Below are positions 44,169 to 52,344 of a stretch of 64,000 nucleotides of DNA, one piece after another (the first letter of the stretch is position 1; each line of letters opens with the position of its first letter). The DNA is taken from positions 3,688,148 through 3,752,147 of the forward strand of contig CP051228.1 in the NCBI GenBank assembly GCA_017792345.1. The letters are read 5' to 3'. The DNA comes from Mesoflavibacter sp. (GTDB lineage Bacteria; Pseudomonadota; Alphaproteobacteria; UBA8366; Aestuariispiraceae). The notes beneath the pieces are model-generated. The model was not told the DNA's origin and did no database searches. It saw only the letters and a list, made by a program, of their open reading frames with translations. Both the position numbers and the translations under genes were made by a program.

Positions 44169-46966
44169 GCCAAAACAAGAAAAAGCCCGCTACGGGCGGC
44201 GAACAGGGAAAAGGCGGTCAAAAGGGCGATCTAACAGCTCACTACTCCGCCTCGCAGCTAAGAAACGATAGCTGGAGCAAATTGAAGAATGCATCCGCCC
44301 GACTGGCCGTGGCGGAGAGGCGGGCGCCCGGCGATCCGATGCACAGGGTCGTCGAAGATCTGCTGGCGCGTCTGGAGCCCATCGAAAGCTATTGGGCCTT
44401 TCCCGGGCGGATCACCTTCGAGCGGCTGAAAAGCATGTTCGACGAAGGGGAGTTCACCTCCCTGGCCCATACGGTCGCACGGACGACCCGGGCGCTGATG
44501 TCCGACAGCTACCGCAGCCGCCATGTTCATGTACTGCCGACCGATGAAGAGGAGGACGACGAGGACCGGTCCGACACCGCCGACGAACGGGCCCGAGCAC
44601 GGCCCTATTTCGAGGTCATGATCGTCGACGATCTCTCCCCGCATCAGGAATACACGCTGAAGCGCTCCCTGCGCGACAAGCGCCGGGCGGAGGATTCCTT
44701 CGTCTATGAAAGCGTTGTGGTGGGCAGTTTCGAGGACGCGCTGATCGGCGTCCTGTTCAACTACAACATCCAGGCGGTCGTGATCCGCTACGGCTTCCCC
44801 TACACATCGCGCCATGGCCTGCCGATGCTGACCCGGTACCTGAACCGGTTGGGGGACGAAAGCTTCGAGGATCTGCCCCCGGAGGAGTATGGCGTGTCCT
44901 TGGCCTATGCCATCGGCAAGCTGCGGCCGGAGCTGGATATCTACATGGTCACGGATCAGTCGGTGGAGGATATCGCCGGCCGGGTCTGCGACAATTGCCG
45001 TAGGGTCTTCTACAATCAGGAAGACTATATGGAACTGCACCTGAACATCCTCAGGGGCGTCAATTCGCGCTACAAGACGCCGTTCTTTACCGCACTCAAG
45101 GAATACTCGAAGCAGCCGACCGGCGTGTTCCACGCCATGCCGATCAGCCGCGGAAAGTCGATCGCCAAATCCCATTGGATCAAGGATATGGGCGACTTCT
45201 ACGGCATGAACATCTTCCTGGCGGAGACTTCGGCGACATCGGGCGGGCTCGATTCGCTGCTGGACCCGCATGGGCCGATCAAGCAGGCGCAAGAAGTGGC
45301 GGCCAGGGCCTTCGGCGCGCGGCACACCTTCTTCGCGACCAATGGCACGTCGACTTGCAACAAGATCGTCGTGCAGGCGCTGGTGAAGCCGGACGATATC
45401 GTGCTGGTCGACCGCGACTGCCACAAATCGCACCATTACGGCATGGTCCTTGCGGGCGCGCAGGTCGTCTATCTGGACAGCTATCCGCTGAACGAATTCT
45501 CGATGTATGGCGCTGTGCCGCTGCGCGAGATCAAGCATCAGCTCTTGAACCTCAAACGGGCCGGGAAACTGGACCGGGTCAAGATGCTGTTGCTGACCAA
45601 CTGCACCTTCGACGGCATCGTCTACAATGTCGAACGGGTGATGGAAGAATGCCTGGCGATCAAGCCGGACCTCGTCTTCCTGTGGGACGAGGCCTGGTTC
45701 GGCTTCGCGCGCTTCGGCCCGACCTATCGCCTGCGCACCGCCATGCACAATGCCGGCATGCTGCGTGAGCGGTACCAGACGGGCGAGTACCGCGCCGAAT
45801 ACGAGGCCTGGAAAGAAGAGTTCGACAAAGCGGATCCCGAAAAGGATTCGACGTGGCTCGACCGGCGCCTGATGCCGGATCCCGATAAGGCGCGGGTACG
45901 GGTCTATGCCTGCCAATCGACCCACAAGACGCTTACCAGTCTGCGTCAGGGGTCGATGATCCATATCCATGATCAGGACTATAAGGCGAAGGTGGAGGAA
46001 GCCTTCCACGAAGCCTACATGACCCATACCTCGACCTCGCCGAACTACCAAATCGTCGCGTCCCTGGATGTCGGCCGCCGACAGGTCGAACTGGAGGGCT
46101 TTGAGCTTGTCCAGAAACAGGTCGAGATGGCGATGGTCCTGCGCGAGAAGGTCGCGACCCATCCGCTGCTCAGCAAGTATTTCCGTGTGCTGACGCCGCA
46201 CGACATGATCCCGGATACCTATCGCGAAAGCGGGATCGAGGCCTATTACGAGGCCGGCAAGGGTTGGAACGATATCTGGGAGGCCTGGGCGAAGGACGAG
46301 TTCGCCCTGGACGCGACCCGGATCACCTTGCTGATCGGTAAGACCGGTTTGGACGGCGACACGTTCAAGAACAAGGAGTTGATGGACAAGTACGGGATTC
46401 AGATCAACAAGACGTCCCGCAACACGGTCCTGTTCATGACCAATATCGGCACGACCCGCTCGTCCGTCGCCTATCTGATCGAGGTGCTGGTCAAGATTGC
46501 GACCGATCTGGACGAGCGCATGGACGATTCCTCCCCGGTCGAGCGCAAGCTGCATGAAAAGCAGGTCACGTCGCTGTTGGAGGATCTCCCGCCGCAACCG
46601 GATTTCAGCCGCTTTCACGATGCCTTCCGCGCCAAGGGGACGCAGAAGGGGCAGGGGGGCGACACGCCGGAAGGCGACATCCGGACGGCCTATTTCCTCG
46701 CCTATGACGACGAGAATTGCGAGTATCTGGGGCTCGAAGACGGGTCCCTGGACGCGGAGATGGCGAAGGGGCGCGAGGTCGTGTCCTCCACCTTCATCAT
46801 TCCCTATCCGCCCGGCTTCCCGATTCTGGTGCCGGGTCAGGTCGTCAGCGCCGAAATCCTGAAATTCATGCGGGCGCTGGACGTCAAGGAGATCCACGGT
46901 TTTCGGCCGGAATTGGGGCTGCGTGTCTTTACCGAGAGGGCGTTGAAAACCGCCGCGAAGAAGTGA
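44165..46966 (+). CDS. Orn/Lys/Arg decarboxylase, long form (933 aa)
   Basis: PLP fold-I decarboxylase of basic amino acids. After a ~145-residue unusual N-terminus (Lys/Glu-rich, with an acidic patch EEEDDEDRSDTADE) comes the receiver-like wing (VMIVDDLSPHQEYTL). The core has HKSHH, DEAW and PLP-Lys588 in STHKTLTSLRQGS; the C-domain has IPYPPGFPILVPG. The protein is 933 aa against ~710-760 for inducible AdiA/CadA enzymes, which fits a biosynthetic or specialised enzyme. Substrate (Arg, Lys or Orn) is not decidable by eye. Overlaps the nitrilase gene; 29 bases to the ATP-grasp gene. Confidence 0.92.
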   Translation: MSQNKKKPATGGEQGKGGQKGDLTAHYSASQLRNDSWSKLKNASARLAVAERRAPGDPMHRVVEDLLARLEPIESYWAFPGRITFERLKSMFDEGEFTSLAHTVARTTRALMSDSYRSRHVHVLPTDEEEDDEDRSDTADERARARPYFEVMIVDDLSPHQEYTLKRSLRDKRRAEDSFVYESVVVGSFEDALIGVLFNYNIQAVVIRYGFPYTSRHGLPMLTRYLNRLGDESFEDLPPEEYGVSLAYAIGKLRPELDIYMVTDQSVEDIAGRVCDNCRRVFYNQEDYMELHLNILRGVNSRYKTPFFTALKEYSKQPTGVFHAMPISRGKSIAKSHWIKDMGDFYGMNIFLAETSATSGGLDSLLDPHGPIKQAQEVAARAFGARHTFFATNGTSTCNKIVVQALVKPDDIVLVDRDCHKSHHYGMVLAGAQVVYLDSYPLNEFSMYGAVPLREIKHQLLNLKRAGKLDRVKMLLLTNCTFDGIVYNVERVMEECLAIKPDLVFLWDEAWFGFARFGPTYRLRTAMHNAGMLRERYQTGEYRAEYEAWKEEFDKADPEKDSTWLDRRLMPDPDKARVRVYACQSTHKTLTSLRQGSMIHIHDQDYKAKVEEAFHEAYMTHTSTSPNYQIVASLDVGRRQVELEGFELVQKQVEMAMVLREKVATHPLLSKYFRVLTPHDMIPDTYRESGIEAYYEAGKGWNDIWEAWAKDEFALDATRITLLIGKTGLDGDTFKNKELMDKYGIQINKTSRNTVLFMTNIGTTRSSVAYLIEVLVKIATDLDERMDDSSPVERKLHEKQVTSLLEDLPPQPDFSRFHDAFRAKGTQKGQGGDTPEGDIRTAYFLAYDDENCEYLGLEDGSLDAEMAKGREVVSSTFIIPYPPGFPILVPGQVVSAEILKFMRALDVKEIHGFRPELGLRVFTERALKTAAKK

Positions 46967-46995
46967 ACAGGACCGACGAACAGGGGGTAAAAATC

Positions 46996-48672
46996 ATGGC
47001 AAAGAAAGCCGCATCGCGTAAGGCCACAAAGAAGGCCGCCAAGGAACCCAAGAAGGCGGCCGCGAAGGCGGCGAGTGCCAAGAAGGCCGTCACGAAAACC
47101 GCCGCCAAGAAGGCCGCCGCCAAGAAAGCCACGGCCAAACCGGTGAAGGCCAAGGTCGCTGCGAAGAAAGCCGCACCCAAGAAAGTTGCTGCGAAGAAGG
47201 CGCCGTCGAGAAAAGTCGCCGCGAAAAAGGCCGGTAAGCAGAAGGTGCTGCGCGGCATGTCCGACATCCGGCGCTTCTTCCATCGCAACGAAATGCCCAT
47301 CGTTTTCATCAGCGCCACCAACTTCAACCTGTTGGGTATGGATGAATGGGTCCGGAACTTCAAATATATCAATTACATCGACTGTTTCGACGGACGTCAC
47401 CCCAATGTCTTCGTCCCGTCCGAAGCGCCGCATGCGGAATTCCAGTCGATCGAGGACATCAACAATTACCTGCTGCAGCACAAGGAAGTGCTGGATACCG
47501 TCAAGGCGATGGGGAAGAACCCGAAATCGGTCTTCCTGATGTTCGATGACGAGACGGAGAAACTGGCCAAAAAGGCCAATATGGAAGTCTGGTTCCCGAA
47601 GGCCAGCCTGCGTACCCGGGTCGACAACAAGATCGAAACCGTGCGGATCGGCGACAAGGCGGGCGTGCCCTCGGTTCCGAACGTCCTGTCGGAGATCACC
47701 GGCTACGATCAGTTGCGCGAGGTCGCGAAGGGCCTGGGCACCGATCTGGTGCTGCAATCGGCCTTCGGCGATTCCGGACATACGACATTCTTCATTTCGA
47801 ACGAGAAGGATTTCAAGAAGCACGAGGCTGAGATCGTCGGCCAGGGCGAGATCAAGGTGATGAAGCGGATCAACTGCCGCGGCTCCGCGATCGAAGCCTG
47901 TACGACCAAGCAGGGCACCATCGTCGGCCCGTTGATGACCGAACTGGTCGGCTTCAAGGAATTGACGCCCTACAAGGGCGGCTGGTGCGGCAACGAGATC
48001 TTCGACGAAAGCTTCACGCCGGAGATTCGCCAGAAAGCCCGCGACTATACGTTCAAATTCGGCGAGCAACTGCGCAAGGAAGGGTATCGCGGCTATTTCG
48101 AGCTGGATTTCCTGATCGATATGGACTCGAACGAGATGTATCTGGGCGAGCTGAATCCGCGCATCACCGGGGCGTCGTCCATGACCAATCACGCGGCCTT
48201 CGCCCATGCCGACGCGCCGCTGTTCCTGTTCCATTTGCTCGAGTTTTCCGGGGTTCCGTTCGAGCTGGACATCCAGGCGTTGAACGACCGCTGGGCTGAT
48301 CCCGACAATATCGACAGTTGGTCCCAATATGTCATGAAACACACCGAGGATTCGGTGGACATCATTACCGAAGCCCCCGAAAGTGGCATCTACCACATGA
48401 ACCCGGACGGCAGTATCGAATACAGCCGCTTCGACTATCACCGACGTGCGGTGGCCAGCGAGAACGAGGCCTTCTTCCTGCGGATTTCCGGTCAGGGAGA
48501 TTACCGGTATGAGGGCGCGGATCTTGGCATCCTGGTGACGCGCGGTCGGTTGATGACGGACAATTTCAAGCTCAATAAACGGGCCAAGAAATGGATCGAT
48601 GGGATGCGCGCGAAGTTTATCGGCCGGAGCCTTCAGCCGGTTCCGCAGGCTGGGGCGTACAAGATCCTGTAG
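46996..48672 (+). CDS. ATP-grasp ligase with histone-H1-like Lys/Ala-rich N-terminus
   Basis: 558 aa. Residues 1-78 are almost only Lys, Ala, Pro, Thr and Val in KKAAAKKA-type repeats, like bacterial H1-like proteins. An ATP-grasp enzyme follows: VLQSAFGDSGHTTFF (ATP lobe), VMKRINCRGSAIEA, and the metal/ATP motif YFELDFLIDMDSNEMYLGEL-NPR. ATP-grasp enzymes join a carboxylate to an amine, thiol or CO2-like acceptor. Next to a decarboxylase it could amidate an amine. AGGGGGT precedes ATG 46996; an upstream in-frame reading overlaps the decarboxylase and is rejected. Confidence 0.88.
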   Translation: MAKKAASRKATKKAAKEPKKAAAKAASAKKAVTKTAAKKAAAKKATAKPVKAKVAAKKAAPKKVAAKKAPSRKVAAKKAGKQKVLRGMSDIRRFFHRNEMPIVFISATNFNLLGMDEWVRNFKYINYIDCFDGRHPNVFVPSEAPHAEFQSIEDINNYLLQHKEVLDTVKAMGKNPKSVFLMFDDETEKLAKKANMEVWFPKASLRTRVDNKIETVRIGDKAGVPSVPNVLSEITGYDQLREVAKGLGTDLVLQSAFGDSGHTTFFISNEKDFKKHEAEIVGQGEIKVMKRINCRGSAIEACTTKQGTIVGPLMTELVGFKELTPYKGGWCGNEIFDESFTPEIRQKARDYTFKFGEQLRKEGYRGYFELDFLIDMDSNEMYLGELNPRITGASSMTNHAAFAHADAPLFLFHLLEFSGVPFELDIQALNDRWADPDNIDSWSQYVMKHTEDSVDIITEAPESGIYHMNPDGSIEYSRFDYHRRAVASENEAFFLRISGQGDYRYEGADLGILVTRGRLMTDNFKLNKRAKKWIDGMRAKFIGRSLQPVPQAGAYKIL

Positions 48673-48761
48673 GCCGCGATCTCGGTGCCGTCTTCCTGCC
48701 CTTGCCGCAGGAGGACGGCCCCTATCGCGCGACGGCCGATGGGGCGTTGGACGGGACGCAG

Positions 48762-49772
48762 ATGGACCTGACATTCCAATCCTTTTCGGAAGCGGCGCCG
48801 GGCCCGAAATGGCAGGCGCTGTTCCAGAAGTATTGGCCGGCCTATCGTGCCTGGTACCTGTCCGACGGTCTGGAACAGCGGGCGACGTGGCTGGCCTGCA
48901 AAGAGGCGCTGGAAACCTACATGCCGCGCTTGATGCCGACTTACGATGCGCTTTGCGATCTTGCGGGCGGCAAGGACCTGCCGTCGCGCTTCCTGTCCTT
49001 GTGGAAGCCGCCGGCCTATATCTCCGGCTGCAGCCAGGTCGTCTGGCTGGGCGATGGGCCGAAACTGATCCGCAATTATGACTACAGCCCGGCGCTGATG
49101 GACGGCGTCATCATGGAAAGCGCGTGGAACGGCACCCGCGTCATCGCGATGACGGATTGCCTCTGGGGCGTTCTGGACGGCGTCAACGAGAAAGGGCTGG
49201 CCGTCAGTCTGACCTTCGGCGGCCGGCGCACGGTGGGCGAGGGATTCGGAATTCCGGTCATTCTGCGCAACATTCTGGAATTCTGTGAAACGGCGGAGGA
49301 GGCCGGCGAGATGCTGGCCGAGATTCCGACGCATATGGCCTATAACGTCACCGCCGTAGATCGGTCCGGGCGTTTCCGCACCGCCTATCTGTCGCCGGGC
49401 AGTCGCCCGATCATCAAATCCGTGCCCTATGCGACGAACCATCAGGGCCGGATCGAATGGCACGACCATGCCCGGGCGACCGCGACCCTGGAGCGTGAAC
49501 AGTTTCTGCGCTTCCGTCTGGAAGACGACAGCCTGACCTTCCCCAAACTGGTCGAGGCCTTCCGCCGCCAGCCGCTTTATACCAATGCCTATTCCAGCGG
49601 GTTCGGGACGATCTATACCGCCGTCTACGATCCGATCGCTGGGACGGCGCATTACCTTTTTCCGGACGGCACCGTGAAGCGGTTCGGCTTCGGCGACGTC
49701 GGCGAGACCGCCTGGCATGTGCCCATCGACGGCAGCGGAGCCCCCGAAATCCGGGGCATGGACTGGGTCTGA
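48762..49772 (+). CDS. C45-family (acyl-CoA:6-APA acyltransferase type) Ntn-hydrolase
   Basis: About 336 aa. Ntn fold with a Gly-Cys self-cleavage site: Cys90 in ISGCSQVVW is the expected new N-terminal nucleophile, preceded by an ~89-residue helical propeptide. NYDYSPALMDGV and GLAVSLTFGGRRTVGEGFG are typical of C45. Members transfer or remove acyl groups on amino acids and peptides. ATG 48762 is the first plausible methionine; no strong ribosome site is seen, so the start is uncertain. Last gene of the decarboxylase cluster. Confidence 0.85.
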   Translation: MDLTFQSFSEAAPGPKWQALFQKYWPAYRAWYLSDGLEQRATWLACKEALETYMPRLMPTYDALCDLAGGKDLPSRFLSLWKPPAYISGCSQVVWLGDGPKLIRNYDYSPALMDGVIMESAWNGTRVIAMTDCLWGVLDGVNEKGLAVSLTFGGRRTVGEGFGIPVILRNILEFCETAEEAGEMLAEIPTHMAYNVTAVDRSGRFRTAYLSPGSRPIIKSVPYATNHQGRIEWHDHARATATLEREQFLRFRLEDDSLTFPKLVEAFRRQPLYTNAYSSGFGTIYTAVYDPIAGTAHYLFPDGTVKRFGFGDVGETAWHVPIDGSGAPEIRGMDWV

Positions 49773-49806
49773 ACTAGACATCGGGCTCTGTGCAGTTCTC
49801 GTCACT

Positions 49807-49888
49807 GTGCTCCAGCGGAAGCAGGAACCTTCGCAAAGCGGCCCTTGGGAATACGGTATCTCGAAGGTTCCTGCTTTCGCAGGAACAC
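49807..49888. repeat. REP-like palindromic repeat
   Basis: Inverted arms 49807-49833 and 49862-49888 match in 23 of 27 bases, with a 19-base core differing once (core AGCAGGAACCTTCG). The right arm also contains a perfect hairpin GTTCCTGC/GCAGGAAC (49867-49886). False frames on both strands read KQEPS, a signature of dispersed repeats of this type. It lies just after the C45 gene and may terminate transcription. Confidence 0.7.
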
Positions 49889-49968
49889 GGTATGAGTTGT
49901 GGCCTGGACGGCGGTCTGCTCGGCATTTCCGGCTGGGACCGAATGGGCATCCGATAGAGAGACTACAT

Positions 49969-50712
49969 TTAGTCCGGTCGCTTCTCCGGCAGTCCCGACA
50001 TCAACCATGTGCCCAGGCCGCTGGGCAGGGCGCGGCTGATCCAGCCGACCAAGCGCATCGGCCAGGGGAAGGAAATCTTCGCCTGTTTTGCCGACAGTCC
50101 GCGCCGGATGATCCGCGCGGCGCGGTCCGCCTCCATGAAGAAGGGCATTCTGAAGTCGTTCTTGTCGGTGATGCGGCTGCGCACGAATCCGGGGCATATC
50201 ACGCAGATTGTGACACCGCTGCCGCGCAATCGGCCGCGCAGCGCTTCCCCATAGGCCAGCACCGCCGCCTTGGACGCGGAATAGGCCGGTGCGCTGGGGA
50301 AGCCACGATTGCCGGCGATCGAACTGACCAGGGCCAGCGTGCCGGATTTTCGCACGGTCATGCGATCCAGAAGCGGGTGGACCGTGTTCAGAACGCCCCC
50401 CAGATTGATATCGAAAATGCGCCGATCCGCCTCTTCACCGCCTCCGCCGGAAATCCCGGCATTGGCAATGGCGATATCGATTGCGCCTCTTTCGTCCGCG
50501 GCCTCGATCCAGGCGCGCATGGCCGAGGTGTCGGTGACGTCCAGGACGGCGGTTTCGACGTCTGCGCCCGCTTTGCGGCAAGCAACCGCAACCGCATTCA
50601 GACGGCCTTCGTCCCGGCCGCTCAGAACCAGCCGGACATCCGGCGCGGCATATTCCCAGGCGAGGGCGGCGCCGATGCCGCTGGACGCGCCGGTGATCAA
50701 GATCGTTCTCAT
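49969..50712 (-). CDS. SDR-family oxidoreductase
   Basis: 247-aa NAD(P)-dependent reductase. ITGASSGIGAALAWEYA (cofactor), NAGIS, SSIAGNRGFPSAPAYSASKAA (complete Ser-Tyr-Lys), followed by ICPGFVRS and a hydrophobic C-terminus (MRLVGWISRALPSGLGTWLM). ATG 50712 begins at the conserved strand; the longer reading to 51285 lies antisense to yicC. It is divergent from yicC and convergent with the C45 gene across the REP-like repeat. Substrate unknown. Confidence 0.9.
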   Translation of the reverse strand: MRTILITGASSGIGAALAWEYAAPDVRLVLSGRDEGRLNAVAVACRKAGADVETAVLDVTDTSAMRAWIEAADERGAIDIAIANAGISGGGGEEADRRIFDINLGGVLNTVHPLLDRMTVRKSGTLALVSSIAGNRGFPSAPAYSASKAAVLAYGEALRGRLRGSGVTICVICPGFVRSRITDKNDFRMPFFMEADRAARIIRRGLSAKQAKISFPWPMRLVGWISRALPSGLGTWLMSGLPEKRPD

Positions 50713-50805
50713 CGCCGCAGAATGCGGGGCTGCGTCGCAGGCGGCAAGACTTCCCAATTCGCGTCCGTCATGCGAAATAGGGCGCAACGAATTGGGGGAT
50801 TTGAC

Positions 50806-51681
50806 ATGACCGCCTGCAGCATGACCGGCTTTGCCCGGGGCGAGGGGAGCGACGACCGCATCCGATGGACCTGGGAGGCGCGCAGCGTCAACGGCAAGTC
50901 CCTGGACGCGCGGTTGCGTATCCCGTCGGGATGGGAACGCCTGGACCCCATTGTCCGGAAGTCCCTGCAGGAAGGCTTCAAGCGCGGCAATTTCACGATC
51001 AATCTCGATATCCGTCCGATCGGCGGTAAGGGGGCGGTTCGGATCAACGAAGGCCTGCTGGACGACCTTGTCGCCCGCTGTGAGGCCTTTGGCGATCGCC
51101 CGCGCCTGGATACGCTGCTGACCGTGCGCGGCGTGGTTGAGGCTGCCGAGGAAGACGACGGCGACCTGTCCGGTGACGATGAGCGGATCGCGGCAATCGA
51201 AGCCACTCTGACCGAGACGCTGGCCCGACTGGCCGAGGCGCGGTCGGAGGAAGGCGGACGCATCGCGAGCGTGCTGCGCGACCATCTGGGCGAGATCGAG
51301 ACCCTGGTAGAGGAAGCTGAAACCTGCGCCGACGCGATGCCGGAGGCGATCCGGAACCGCATCATGGCACAGTTGGACGAGCTGCTGCCGAAGGACGGTG
51401 CTTTGGCATCGGAGCGCCTGGCGCAGGAAGCCGCCGTCCTGGCGGTCAAGGCGGATGTCCGCGAGGAGCTGGACCGGCTAAAGGCTCATATCGAGGGCGC
51501 GCGCGATCTGCTGCGCGAGGGAACGGGCATCGGTCGGCGCTTCGACTTTCTGTGTCAGGAGTTCAATCGCGAAGCCAACACCCTCGCGTCGAAATCCGCA
51601 GCGCTGGACCTGACCCGAATCGGACTAAACCTCAAAGCCTGTATCGACCGCCTGCGTGAGCAGGTCCAGAATCTCGAGTGA
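50806..51681 (+). CDS. yicC: YicC-family endoribonuclease
   Basis: 291 aa. Starts CSMTGFARGEG and has WEARSVNGKSLDARLRIP and RGNFTINL, all classic YicC. The C-terminal DUF1732 part includes EVKADVREEL-like KADVREELDRLKAHIEG and FDFLCQEFNREANTL. YicC is a broadly conserved RNase implicated in mRNA/sRNA turnover. Located 4 bases before gmk; in many alphaproteobacteria this pair directly follows mltG. Confidence 0.95.
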   Translation: MTACSMTGFARGEGSDDRIRWTWEARSVNGKSLDARLRIPSGWERLDPIVRKSLQEGFKRGNFTINLDIRPIGGKGAVRINEGLLDDLVARCEAFGDRPRLDTLLTVRGVVEAAEEDDGDLSGDDERIAAIEATLTETLARLAEARSEEGGRIASVLRDHLGEIETLVEEAETCADAMPEAIRNRIMAQLDELLPKDGALASERLAQEAAVLAVKADVREELDRLKAHIEGARDLLREGTGIGRRFDFLCQEFNREANTLASKSAALDLTRIGLNLKACIDRLREQVQNLE

Positions 51682-51685
51682 AAAC

Positions 51686-52342
51686 ATGGCATTAGGCGGA
51701 TCTTCCGACGACATCTATCCCATTCGGCGGCGCGGCCTCATGCTGGTCCTGTCCTCTCCCTCCGGGGCGGGCAAGTCGACGATCTCGCGCGCCATCCTGG
51801 AGAGCGACCCGGATATCGCCATGTCGGTCTCCGTCACGACGCGGCCCAAACGGCCGGGCGAAATCGAAGGCAAGCACTATCATTTCATCGACAAGACCGA
51901 GTTCGACCTGATGGTCAATCGCGGCCAGTTGCTGGAACATGCCAAGGTCTTCGACAATTACTATGGCACGCCGCGCGGCCCGGTGATGGCAGCCCTGCAA
52001 GAAGGCCGCGACGTTCTGTTCGACATCGATTGGCAGGGCACCCAGCAATTGGAGGAAAGCGCGCTGGAGGATCTGGTGCGGGTCTTCATCCTGCCGCCCT
52101 CATCCCATGAACTGGAACGCCGCCTGACCAAGCGGGCCCAGGATTCGGCGGAGGTGATCGCCAGCCGCATGGCGAAGGCCGCCGACGAGATGAGCCATTA
52201 CACCGAATACGACTGGGTCATCGTCAATCGCGATATCGACGAGAGCGTCGAGAACGTCCGGTCGATCCTGACGTCGGAACGGCTGAAACGGAAACGCCAG
52301 GTCGGCCTTGGTGAATTCGTCAAAGGGCTCCGCGCGGGTTGA
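51686..52342 (+). CDS. gmk: guanylate kinase
   Basis: 218 aa. Phosphorylates GMP to GDP with ATP. P-loop SPSGAGKSTISRAI, GMP-binding SVSVTTRPKRPGEIEGKHYHF and VLFDIDWQGTQQL. ATG 51686 is used as it lies just after the yicC stop; the reading from 51656 overlaps yicC. Its stop is 2 bases from that of the convergent Rieske gene, leaving no room for a separate terminator. Confidence 0.97.
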   Translation: MALGGSSDDIYPIRRRGLMLVLSSPSGAGKSTISRAILESDPDIAMSVSVTTRPKRPGEIEGKHYHFIDKTEFDLMVNRGQLLEHAKVFDNYYGTPRGPVMAALQEGRDVLFDIDWQGTQQLEESALEDLVRVFILPPSSHELERRLTKRAQDSAEVIASRMAKAADEMSHYTEYDWVIVNRDIDESVENVRSILTSERLKRKRQVGLGEFVKGLRAG

Positions 52343-52344
52343 GA

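Noticed and set aside
44258-46897. 879-residue open frame antisense to the decarboxylase
   Set aside because: It mirrors a high-GC coding sequence, has no ribosome site or family motif, and the plus strand encodes a clear PLP decarboxylase.
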